Assembly: GCF_014646635.1 (NCBI RefSeq)
Contig: NZ_BMNQ01000003.1
Coordinates: 62,001 to 126,000, forward strand
Length of the DNA: 64,000 bases
Direction: 5' to 3'
Origin: Lentibacillus kapialis
GTDB taxonomy: Bacteria; Bacillota; Bacilli; Bacillales; Amphibacillaceae
Shown piece by piece: positions 26,185-32,652 of the stretch. Under the pieces are notes generated by a model. It worked only from the letters and a program-made list of their open reading frames with translations, did no database searches and had not been told where the DNA came from. The position numbers and the translations under genes are program-made. Every line of letters begins with the position of its first letter. The first letter of the stretch is position 1.

Positions 26185-26275
26185 AGAAGATGTATGGAAT
26201 CATTAATGACAAGCGGCTTCTGTGGAAGTGGATGCAATAGTGATCCAACACTTCTGGAGTAGTCGTTTTTTTAAT
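26185..26275 (+). promoter_or_regulatory. long structured leader of the cold-shock gene
   Basis: GGAAGTGGAT (near 26225) and ATCCAACACTTC (near 26242) can pair around GCAATAGTG, and the hairpin is followed by GGAGTAGTCG and a seven-T run. It could act as an attenuator or as a temperature-sensitive leader of the csp type. Confidence 0.5.
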
Positions 26276-26336
26276 TCTATTTGTCTGCTTTGCATTAACA
26301 CGTTTTACGTGAAAGTTTTTAGGAGGATTATTTACA

Positions 26337-26537
26337 ATGGAAAATGGCGTAGTAAAATGGTTTAATGCGGAAAAAGGCTATGGCTTCATTCAGGTGGAAG
26401 AAGGAAATGATGTGTTCGTTCATTATTCCGCTATCCAGGAAGAAGGCTTTAAAACTCTTGAAGAAGGTCAGAATGTAACATTTGACATTGTTGAAGGCGA
26501 TCGCGGCCCGCAAGCTGCAAATGTTGTAAAACAATAA
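26337..26537 (+). CDS. cspA: cold-shock protein
   Basis: 66 residues, one cold-shock domain. RNP1 is KGYGFIQV and RNP2 is VFVHYSAI; aromatic residues of the nucleic acid-binding face (Trp8, Phe and His in these motifs) are all there. It binds single-stranded RNA or DNA and melts RNA structure. The acidic composition (GNDVFVH, EEGQNV) is normal. AGGAGG lies 8-9 bases before the ATG. Which csp paralogue it corresponds to cannot be told from the sequence. Confidence 0.93.
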   Translation: MENGVVKWFNAEKGYGFIQVEEGNDVFVHYSAIQEEGFKTLEEGQNVTFDIVEGDRGPQAANVVKQ

Positions 26538-26557
26538 ACGATTTGAACCATATACAC

Positions 26558-26676
26558 AAAGCGGTAATCTTAGAAAACTCGGCATTCGCTTCGTTTTATA
26601 GCGGATGCCGAGTTTTTCTTATAAGGTTATCCATAATTTACTCTTTCTGAGTATAAAAAAATTACCGCTTTTTAAT
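26558..26676 (+). terminator. cold-shock gene terminator split by a repeat
   Basis: AAAGCGGTAAT (26558-26568) and ATTACCGCTTT (26661-26671) are an exact 11-bp inverted repeat with a T-run after the right arm. The 92 bases between are almost exactly one R1 repeat. The inserted element itself forms a terminator-like hairpin (ACTCGGCAT...ATGCCGAGTTTTT). Confidence 0.7.
26570..26656 (-). repeat. dispersed repeat family R1, copy in the csp terminator
   Basis: Reverse orientation: TTAGAAAACTCGGCATTCG...TTTTATAGCG...GATGCCGAG...CTTATAAGG...ATCCATAATTTA, matching copies at 2.8 and 62.0 kb over its length. Confidence 0.8.
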
Positions 26677-26744
26677 GCTCATCAGAATTTCTTGGCCCAT
26701 TCATGGGATGATAGCGCATTAAATCAATTTTATCGTTAAAAAAT

Positions 26745-26778
26745 AGAACAGGGTTTGGCTGAACCTGTTCCTGTTTTT
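26745..26778 (+). terminator. additional hairpin with T-run
   Basis: GAACAGG and CCTGTTC pair around GTTTGGCTGAA, followed by CTGTTTTT. It lies directly against the left end of repeat R2. Confidence 0.55.
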
Positions 26779-27017
26779 CTAGGAGACTAGGACAGAAGTA
26801 GTTTGGATAAGGAAAGGTCCGAACTAGTTAGAGTATATAACCCGCTATGGAAATATACTTCGCGCACCTTAGGGCGGCTGTTGAGTCTCCTTGTGATGAC
26901 GCGGAGTCTCACCGAGGCCTCTCCTCCCGCAGGAGGCTACGTATATTTTCCTCCGCTAAAACGATGTATTATTCGTTTTTAGTATGATACATCTTTAGTT
27001 CTGTCTAAGACTCCTAG
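26779..27017 (+). repeat. dispersed repeat family R2, copy 2 (239 bp)
   Basis: CTAGGAGACTAGGACAGAA at the left end and TTCTGTCTAAGACTCCTAG at the right end are inverted repeats matching at 17 of 19 positions. The internal sequence matches the copy at 4.7 kb. The right end overlaps the stop codon of the next gene. Confidence 0.88.
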
Positions 27018-27523
27018 GTTGCTTTGGTTAAGGTTTTTTCTTCGCGCGGTATTCTAATTCTTAATAACAAAAGATGCAGAAATGGAAATAGAACCGCTGT
27101 CAGCTGTGCACCGACAAGCATCGGTATAACAAACAATTCAACAGCAACAACCATATAATTGGGATGTTTCACATATTTATACGGTCCTTTTTTGATTACA
27201 ATAACACCGGGGAGCTCAATTATCTTTGTGTTCCAAAATTTGCCCAGTGTTTGCATACACCAGACCCTTACTGCTTGTGCAGCTAAAAAAATAAGTAATA
27301 GAAAATAATTTATTTCGGCAAAGTCATGCTTATTAAGTGATGTTTCTGCTACAATACAGACAAAAAAACAACAATGAAGCAGGATAAACCATTTATAGTG
27401 TTTCTCGCCTTTTTCAATACCACCCACGCTTTTCATCCATTTTTCGTTGCTTTTGGCAATGAATAGTTCTGTCACGCGTTGTATGATCACTGCCAGAATA
27501 AAAAACCATATCCAGGTTGTCAT
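27014..27523 (-). CDS. ypbQ: YpbQ-like membrane methyltransferase (ICMT fold)
   Basis: About 169 residues from the ATG at 27523; a GTG 15 bases upstream is possible but the ATG start matches the family. Several membrane helices, with the ICMT signature GPYKYVKHPNYMVV near residue 115 and RIPREEKTL at the end. In B. subtilis YpbQ (BpsB) O-methylates alkylpyrones made by its neighbour BpsA. No bpsA gene is next to it here. The TAG stop lies within the CTAG end of repeat R2, so the insertion touches the very end of the gene. Confidence 0.8.
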   Translation of the reverse strand: MTTWIWFFILAVIIQRVTELFIAKSNEKWMKSVGGIEKGEKHYKWFILLHCCFFVCIVAETSLNKHDFAEINYFLLLIFLAAQAVRVWCMQTLGKFWNTKIIELPGVIVIKKGPYKYVKHPNYMVVAVELFVIPMLVGAQLTAVLFPFLHLLLLRIRIPREEKTLTKAT

Positions 27524-27680
27524 GATCCGCCGTCCCACCCTAATAACATTAATTCTGAACTGAATCCCGGTCCAAAAAGCTGAGAGAACGCTTTTGGAAT
27601 CTAAGGCTTATTTTACCTTGTATCCATTCTGGCCATACATACAAAATTTTAGCCGAAACAAGTCGGCTATGCTTCTACAA

Positions 27681-27712
27681 GAAAAAAACCAAGGTAATAT
27701 CTCCCTTGGTTT
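27681..27712 (-). terminator. terminator of ypsC
   Basis: AAACCAAGG and CCTTGGTTT pair around a short loop. On the minus strand it is followed by seven T. Confidence 0.85.
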
Positions 27713-27730
27713 GTATTCTGTCATATACAA

Positions 27731-28861
27731 TTAGAGTTTCTTTCCAAAATACTGATAATAGTTGGTCTGTATAAATCCATTGAAAAGTTTCCGTTTCTTG
27801 GTAGCTTTTTTTCCATACAGATGCTCGAATGATTCAAAAGCCGTTAGTGTGTAAACACTCCATGACGGGTGTTTTTCCATAGTCTCCCCTAAATTCTGAT
27901 ATATCACTGCTGCATCATCCTGATCTCCTATTCGCTGTCCATATGGCGGGTTGCCAATTAAGTATCCATTTTCTCTTTGGATAGACAGATCGTTTACTTG
28001 CATTTGTTTCCAGGAAATCAAGTCGCTTAATCCTGCTTCAGTAGCATTATTTATTGAGATATTGATCATTTTATGGTCAATATCTGAACCGGTTATATTA
28101 AGATTTTTATCATAATCAGCTTTACTTTCGGCTTCCTCAAATGCCTCTTCCCAATACTGGCTGTTAATCAACTTCCAACTTTCAGAGGCAAACTCACGAT
28201 TGAAGCCTGGAGCAATATTCTGACCGATTAACGCAGCTTCAATAGGGATTGTTCCGGAGCCGCAGAAAGGATCCACTAACGGATAATCAGGACTCCAGTT
28301 AGTCAGTAAAATCAGGGCCGCAGCCAATGTTTCTTTTAAAGGTGCATCCCCCTGCCCCACGCGATAGCCGCGTTTATGTAACCCGGAGCCGGATGTATCA
28401 ATTGTTAATGTGGCTTGATCTTTATGAATGGCAACTTCTATTTTATATAAAGCGCCGTTTTCAGGCATTTTTCCAGCAACACCATATTTTAATTTTAAAC
28501 GTTCAGCGATTGCTTTTTTCACGATAGCCTGGCAGTCCGGAACACTGTATAAGGTAGATTTAACGGATTTTCCTGATACCGGAAAACTTCCCTCTTCTGT
28601 AATAATATGTTCCCATGGCAGTGCCTTGGTTGCTTCAAACAATTCCTCAAATGTAACAGCCTTGAATTGACCAACCTGCAATTTGACACGATCAGCGGTT
28701 CGCAGCCATAGGTTGCAACGCGGGATGGCTGATACAGGTGCGTTAAAAATAACTTTTCCGTTTTCGACTGTCACATCGTAACCCAGACGTTTTACCTCTC
28801 CGGCTACAACTGATTCCAATCCCATTGCAGCTGTTGCAATTAATGTAACCTCATTGGACAT
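27731..28861 (-). CDS. ypsC: THUMP-domain rRNA methyltransferase (YpsC/RlmL type)
   Basis: 376 residues. N-terminal THUMP RNA-binding domain (about 1-150), then a Rossmann methyltransferase with the SAM motif DPFCGSGTIPIEAAL (about residue 200) and the amino-methylation motif GNPPYGQR (about 310). The NPPY type methylates exocyclic amino groups, and relatives make m2G in 23S rRNA. Single-domain, unlike the fused E. coli RlmKL. Its place next to rnpB and gpsB matches B. subtilis. Confidence 0.88.
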   Translation of the reverse strand: MSNEVTLIATAAMGLESVVAGEVKRLGYDVTVENGKVIFNAPVSAIPRCNLWLRTADRVKLQVGQFKAVTFEELFEATKALPWEHIITEEGSFPVSGKSVKSTLYSVPDCQAIVKKAIAERLKLKYGVAGKMPENGALYKIEVAIHKDQATLTIDTSGSGLHKRGYRVGQGDAPLKETLAAALILLTNWSPDYPLVDPFCGSGTIPIEAALIGQNIAPGFNREFASESWKLINSQYWEEAFEEAESKADYDKNLNITGSDIDHKMINISINNATEAGLSDLISWKQMQVNDLSIQRENGYLIGNPPYGQRIGDQDDAAVIYQNLGETMEKHPSWSVYTLTAFESFEHLYGKKATKKRKLFNGFIQTNYYQYFGKKL

Positions 28862-28920
28862 ATGTATTTCCTTTCATCTTCCAAATTAAATCAGTACTAG
28901 TTTACCACATCTAACCGACA

Positions 28921-28955
28921 ATTAAAAAACCTTTCTGACGGTATCAGAAAGGTTT
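28921..28955 (-). terminator. terminator of rnpB
   Basis: AAACCTTTCTGA and TCAGAAAGGTTT form a perfect 12-bp stem around CGGTA. On the minus strand it ends in TTTTTTAAT. Confidence 0.9.
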
Positions 28956-28967
28956 CTGTTAAATAAT

Positions 28968-29380
28968 GGAGACCATTGAATACTTAGTAAGCCATGTTCT
29001 GTTCCGATGTACTTCTACGGTGGTCAGCCTTGTACACCGGTCGTAATCATCTATCTACGGACATTTTACCTGAATGCCCGTCCCCTTTTCAGTTCACTTC
29101 CCTAATCAAGGGTGCCCCTACCTATTTTTGGGTTGCTCACTCGTGGGGTTTACCGCGTTCCATTCGGACTGTTTCCAATCCGACTGCGTCACTGTGGCAC
29201 TTTCAAATGTACTAATCCATGTCTTATGAGTTAGGATGTTCCACTGCCGTTAACATTTGTTACCTTGACTTATGATTTCGTCAAGCACGAACACTACAGG
29301 CATCGCAGCCTGTGCGAGCATGGACTTTCCTCTGCATATGAACCATATGCAGCGATTACGCAAGTATTCAATCATTTTCT
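28968..29380 (-). ncRNA. rnpB: RNase P RNA, Bacillus type B
   Basis: On the minus strand the RNA has the universal landmarks in order: GAGGAAAGTCCATGCTCGC, GTAGTGTTCGTGC, CGCGGTAAACCCC, and near the 3-prime end ACATGGCTTAC. Helix P1 closes the ends with an exact 11-bp match, ATTGAATACTT with AAGTATTCAAT. Length is about 410 bases, as in B. subtilis. It is the catalytic RNA that trims tRNA leaders. A TATAAT box lies at its 5-prime end and a 12-bp terminator at its 3-prime end. Exact ends are estimated. Open frames inside it are artefacts. Confidence 0.96.
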
Positions 29381-29386
29381 AACATT

Positions 29387-29415
29387 ATTATACCATATTT
29401 GAGAAACTTGTTCAC
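29387..29415 (-). promoter_or_regulatory. promoter of rnpB
   Basis: TATAAT at 29392-29387 on the minus strand, 7 bases before the estimated RNA start. The -35 (GTGAAC or TGAACA at 16-17 bases) is poor. Confidence 0.6.
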
Positions 29416-29428
29416 TGTTAATTTAAAC

Positions 29429-29731
29429 CTATTCCTCGGAATCAGCATATTTATTGCCGAATACAGCTTTTTCAAGATTGGACACGCGTTTCAAAATGTC
29501 ATAATTCACTTGATGATTTGGAGCCGATTGGCGGCTTTTTGTTTGATCGGAATGTTTTCTAAGCCGTTCATTTTCCTGTTTGAGTTTATCGATTTCCTGT
29601 TGGAACGCTTCATAATCCTGGATAATGACATCAAGATACTCATCAACCTCTTCCTGATTATAACCACGCATTCCAGTTTTAAATTCCTTCTCAAGTATCT
29701 CTTTTCCTGTTAGTTGACGGTTTGTACTCAT
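29429..29731 (-). CDS. gpsB: cell-division protein GpsB
   Basis: 100 residues, DivIVA-like. The N-terminal membrane-binding domain reads [20 protein letters not shown] and continues to a coiled coil ([19 protein letters not shown]); the C-terminal domain is [18 protein letters not shown]. GpsB moves between septum and side wall and docks class A penicillin-binding proteins such as PonA, coded at 32.6 kb here. It has its own promoter about 120 bp upstream and lies between rnpB and the yppE group, as in B. subtilis. Confidence 0.93.
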   Translation of the reverse strand: MSTNRQLTGKEILEKEFKTGMRGYNQEEVDEYLDVIIQDYEAFQQEIDKLKQENERLRKHSDQTKSRQSAPNHQVNYDILKRVSNLEKAVFGNKYADSEE

Positions 29732-29848
29732 TTTTCAGTCACCTCGATTTTTCCTTTGTTCAATCATGTTAAAACGAAGAAAAAAAGTATGTTCATTTAC
29801 ATGTGTATTTTTAGTTCTTTACTATATTCGCTATTTTCTTTTGTTAGT

Positions 29849-29877
29849 AGTATAACATGATTCCAAAAAGTTGTCTT
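29849..29877 (-). promoter_or_regulatory. promoter of gpsB
   Basis: Minus strand AAGACA, 17 bases, TATACT. This is in the 310-bp gap 29732-30041, which otherwise holds a degenerate R1 repeat and a GCTTTAAAG/CTTTAAAGC inverted repeat (29920-29949). Confidence 0.5.
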
Positions 29878-29949
29878 ATTCGATTTTGGATAGGACACAA
29901 ATAGTATCATAAATAATACGCTTTAAAGAAGGCTGTTGACCTTTAAAGC

Positions 29950-30023
29950 ATATTAGAAATATGGACGTTCGCCTCGCCTTATAACAATTCCGGTCTTCCA
30001 AAATTTATACTGTCTGACGTTAC
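29950..30023 (-). repeat. dispersed repeat family R1, degenerate copy
   Basis: Reverse orientation with ATTAGAAATATGGACGTTCG, CCTCGCCTTATAAC and AATTTATACTGTCTGACGTTA. The ends match the family well and the middle has drifted. It lies directly beyond the cdd terminator. Confidence 0.6.
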
Positions 30024-30050
30024 AAAAAAAGAAGCTGTTTTTCAGCCTCT
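30021..30050 (-). terminator. terminator overlapping the end of cdd
   Basis: GAAGCTG and CAGCCTC pair around TTTTT. On the minus strand seven T follow. The cdd stop codon is within the stem. Confidence 0.7.
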
Positions 30051-30446
30051 TTCGATCATATCTTCTGACTGGAAGGAAAATGGCAGTAGTTCGTCCATTG
30101 TTAGGGTTTTGGTTTGCCCATGAAGATTGGTCAGGTGGACTTTCATACCGCTGTCGAAAAACTCACTCATCACCTGACGGCAGGAACCGCATGGCGGAAC
30201 AGGTCGCTCTGTCTGAGCTGCAACAGCCATTTCAGCAAAATCGTATATACCATCCGAGATTGCTTTAAAAATGGCGACCCGCTCGGCACAGCAACTGACT
30301 GGATAGGCAGCATTTTCGATATTGCAACCTGTGTAAAGTTTTCCCGAACGGGTCAATAATGCTGCGCCGACAGGGAATTTGGAATACGGAACATACGCCT
30401 TATCTTTAATCGCTATAGCTTCTTTAAGCAATTCCGATTTGTTCAT
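30042..30446 (-). CDS. cdd: cytidine deaminase
   Basis: 134 residues, the small tetrameric type. It deaminates cytidine and deoxycytidine to uridine forms for pyrimidine salvage. The zinc site is complete: CCAERVAIFKAI (Cys plus the proton-shuttling Glu) and PPCGSCRQVM (two Cys). The YSKFPVGAALLT and GCNIENAAY stretches are typical substrate-binding parts. Not adjacent to era or dgk as in B. subtilis, so the gene has moved relative to that order. Confidence 0.94.
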   Translation of the reverse strand: MNKSELLKEAIAIKDKAYVPYSKFPVGAALLTRSGKLYTGCNIENAAYPVSCCAERVAIFKAISDGIYDFAEMAVAAQTERPVPPCGSCRQVMSEFFDSGMKVHLTNLHGQTKTLTMDELLPFSFQSEDMIERG

Positions 30447-30509
30447 CGTTTACCCCCTACATTAATGGAAGGTTATTATAATCGAAGGCATCGTTATTTG
30501 TAAAGCTCA

Positions 30510-30863
30510 TTATTCTTTAAGTTCAGATAACAGTTGATCAAAAATGAAAAGTATGGAACGATTTAACTCCATATATCGTTTCCGCTTTACATCAACATAA
30601 TAGCTATTCAACAATAACAATTCCATGTTTTCCCGTGTCGAGGTCACTTGCTGCGGGTGCAGATTGACTTTTCGCTCTTTGACAACATTAAGTGCTTTTT
30701 CTTCCCACTCTCCCAGCAGTTTATAAACAGGTTCTGTACGTTCCTTAACCATCAAAAAAAACTGTTTGTCTTTTTTACTTTCAGGTGGATTGTTTTCTTC
30801 ATATATATTCTTTAAGTGTTCAAGATGTTCCTTGAGCTGTTCAGTTTCATGTATTAAATCCAT
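30510..30863 (-). CDS. yppE: YppE-family protein (DUF1798)
   Basis: 117 residues, all-helical and charged, with family-like segments LKEHLEHLKNIYEEN, LLGEWEEKALNVVKER, VTSTRENMELLLLNSYYVD and RYMELNRSILFIFDQLL. YppE has a known helical-bundle structure but no known function. The position between gpsB and recU-ponA matches B. subtilis. No signal or membrane segment. An R1 repeat lies just upstream. Confidence 0.78.
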   Translation of the reverse strand: MDLIHETEQLKEHLEHLKNIYEENNPPESKKDKQFFLMVKERTEPVYKLLGEWEEKALNVVKERKVNLHPQQVTSTRENMELLLLNSYYVDVKRKRYMELNRSILFIFDQLLSELKE

Positions 30864-30890
30864 AAACTACCCTGACCTTTATCTTATTTT

Positions 30891-30980
30891 ATAACGTCAG
30901 AAAGGATAAATTTTAAAAAACCTTATAAGAAAAGATGTGGCACCCGCTATAAAATAAAACGAATGCCAGGTTTTCTATGC
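30891..30980 (+). repeat. dispersed repeat family R1, copy at 30.9 kb
   Basis: ATAACGTCAGAAAGGATAAA, CCTTATAAGAAAAG, CGCTATAAAATAAAACGAATGC and AGGTTTTCTA in the family order. It lies at the 3-prime side of the next gene (31023-31301). Confidence 0.75.
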
Positions 30981-31022
30981 TGACAAGCTTATTTTATCAT
31001 CCGGTTGGTTAAAAAGCACGCG

Positions 31023-31301
31023 TTATGACAGTCTTTTTTCCAATTTTTCGGAAGCAAAATGATGGGGAGTGAGTCTTTTTTGTATTATTCGTTGTTTTTG
31101 TACCAATTTGTTTACTGCGCATGTTGTATGAGTAAGTTGCTCTTGCAGAATCCGGTATTCTTCGTAAATGCTGTTATCAGTTGCCGTGGTGATTTTTTGA
31201 TCGAGTAAACGGATCTGGTCACTTATATTCGATAATGCATCTGTGAAATCCTGTGTACCCTTTCTTTTCATTTGCGAGTTGGTTGCGGTGGTTTTTGTCA
31301 T
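31023..31301 (-). CDS. unknown small coiled-coil protein
   Basis: 92 residues from the ATG at 31301, with GAGGTG 6 bases upstream; an in-frame GTG 9 bases earlier is part of that site. It is hydrophilic and helical: DFTDALSNISDQIRLLDQKI, then YEEYRILQEQLTHTTCAVNK and a basic tail KQRIIQKRLTPHHFASEKL. No recognised domain. It occupies the place where B. subtilis has small ypp genes (yppD/yppF area), but I cannot match it to one. Single gene divergent from sspM. Confidence 0.6.
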   Translation of the reverse strand: MTKTTATNSQMKRKGTQDFTDALSNISDQIRLLDQKITTATDNSIYEEYRILQEQLTHTTCAVNKLVQKQRIIQKRLTPHHFASEKLEKRLS

Positions 31302-31399
31302 TATACTCACCTCATAATATTATTGGTTAATGACTTCTTCTGGATAAATCGTTACTTTCCTTCTTCGTCGACAAAACTAGAAGAATAACAGCAAAACAA

Positions 31400-31428
31400 G
31401 TGTATATTCGCCTCAATTCAGACATGCT
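31400..31428 (+). promoter_or_regulatory. possible sigma-G promoter of sspM
   Basis: TGTATA, 16 bases, CATGCTA. Similar to the forespore sigma-G pattern TGAATA/CATACTA, but one base short in spacing, and only a few bases before the ribosome site. Confidence 0.35.
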
Positions 31429-31450
31429 AATGACAAAGGAGGTATGATCA

Positions 31451-31555
31451 ATGGCTAAAAAACCATCCCAGCATAAAACCAAGAAGCATCACCGGGAAAA
31501 AGAAAATCAGAACCGTGACAAAAAATTAGACGGCCCAAACCGTCCCGCAACTTGA
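31451..31555 (+). CDS. sspM: small acid-soluble spore protein M
   Basis: 34 residues, below usual ORF cut-offs. The basic, Lys/His-rich N-terminus (MAKKPSQHKTKKHH) is followed by the SspM ending DKKLDGPNRPAT, almost the same as B. subtilis SspM (DKKLGGPNRPST). AAAGGAGG lies 7 bases before the ATG. SspM is a minor forespore protein of unknown role. The locus, near yppE and recU, also fits B. subtilis. A truncated R2 repeat follows the stop. Confidence 0.88.
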   Translation: MAKKPSQHKTKKHHREKENQNRDKKLDGPNRPAT

Positions 31556-31569
31556 TATCACGTAAAAGG

Positions 31570-31708
31570 GGTTGGGACATAACCAAGATATACAATACCA
31601 AGGACAAAGAATAGCCTCCACTTAAGTGAGTTTATTTCCGGAACGGGTTATACGCTCTAACTAGGTCGGATTTTTCTTAATAAAACCACTTTTGTCCCGG
31701 CCTCTTTT
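31570..31708 (-). repeat. dispersed repeat family R2, deleted copy
   Basis: Both ends match R2 in reverse (GGGACATAACCAAGATATACAA on the left; CGGATTTTTCTTAATAAAACC and TTTGTCCCGGCCTC on the right), but about 100 bp of the central hairpin region is missing. Confidence 0.75.
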
Positions 31709-31799
31709 ACATGAAAATATTTTAAAATGCACAGTGTTCCATGAGACGCTTTTGTACACTTGTGTGACTAATGGTAAATATCCATTGCCCGATTTCATT

Positions 31800-31961
31800 T
31801 TATCCCCCTTTTTTAAACCATTCATTCCGAATAATATTCTGATAAGTATGATCATAAAAGTTTTGATAGGTTTTTGTCCGGGAAACGTTATCAAAATTGT
31901 GCTCTTTTGGCTCAGATATAATATAATGTGTATAGCCTTGTTTTCCCCGTGGAGCATCCAT
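31800..31961 (-). pseudogene. probable remnant of yppC (DUF2515)
   Basis: A 53-codon frame from ATG 31961, with TGAGG 7 bases upstream, ends at a stop at 31800. The segment NFDNVSRTKTYQNFYDHTYQ resembles the N-terminal DUF2515 signature of YppC (DN-I-TR-T-A-Y---FY). YppC is about 320 residues in B. subtilis and is also divergent from recU, exactly this position. Reading on past the stop, the same frame continues for about 20 more codons (QWIFTISHTSV) and then ends near repeat R2, so most of the gene is gone. The alternative is an unrelated small protein. The 330-bp gap 31709-32043 holds nothing else. Confidence 0.35.
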
Positions 31962-32043
31962 GACATAACCTCACTTTTATAGGTTTTATAGTCAATTTCC
32001 ATATTTTTTGATATGCTACTGTAATATACTGGGGGGAAGAAGA

Positions 32044-32634
32044 ATGCGTTATCCGAATGGTCAAAAAAACAGGAGCTCCCAAAGAGCATCCGGCGCATCC
32101 CGGGCTATGGGATTTGGTAACCGCGGTATGACGCTGGAAGAAGATATTAATGCCACGAATGATTTTTATCGGAATACTCACAAGGCCATTATTCATAAAA
32201 AGCCGACACCGGTACAAATTGTAAATGTACACTATCCAAAAAGAAGTGCCGCTGTCATAACAGAGGGTTATTTCAAACAACCCTCCACGACTGATTATAA
32301 TGGTATTTACCGCTCAAAATATATTGATTTTGAAGCAAAGGAAACAAAAAACAAAACAAGGTTTCCGCTGGCAAATATACATGAACATCAGATCAATCAT
32401 ATGAAAGGAGTTCTGGAACACGGGGGAATTTGTTTTTTTATTTTACGGTTTTCCGTCTATAATGAAACATATTTTATGCCGTCTGAAATATTTCTATCTT
32501 ATTGGAATAAGCAAGTTAACGGAGGGAGAAAATCAATCCCCCATGAAACGATAGAAAAAACGGGCTACCGGATTCCTTTTCATTACCAGGCAAGGGTTAA
32601 CTATTTAGCTATTATTGATCAGCTTTATTTTTAG
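32044..32634 (+). CDS. recU: Holliday junction resolvase RecU
   Basis: 196 residues from the ATG at 32044, which has GGGGGGAAG 4-6 bases upstream; an upstream in-frame start lacks a site. RecU cuts Holliday junctions in recombination and chromosome segregation. The nuclease core is IYRSKYIDFEAKETKNK with the FPLANIHEHQ segment, preceded by the flexible basic N-terminal arm (NRSSQRASGASRAMG). It is followed 18 bp later by ponA, the conserved recU-ponA pair. Confidence 0.95.
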   Translation: MRYPNGQKNRSSQRASGASRAMGFGNRGMTLEEDINATNDFYRNTHKAIIHKKPTPVQIVNVHYPKRSAAVITEGYFKQPSTTDYNGIYRSKYIDFEAKETKNKTRFPLANIHEHQINHMKGVLEHGGICFFILRFSVYNETYFMPSEIFLSYWNKQVNGGRKSIPHETIEKTGYRIPFHYQARVNYLAIIDQLYF

Positions 32635-32652
32635 ATTGGAGGAAAAAGAGTT

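Noticed and set aside
28994-29215. 73-residue open frame on the plus strand
   Set aside because: It lies wholly within the antisense of RNase P RNA, which has unmistakable conserved segments on the minus strand.
31661-32098. 145-residue minus-strand open frame
   Set aside because: It crosses the recU start and repeat R2 and has no ribosome site; the protein-like frame in this region is a different one (31800-31961).
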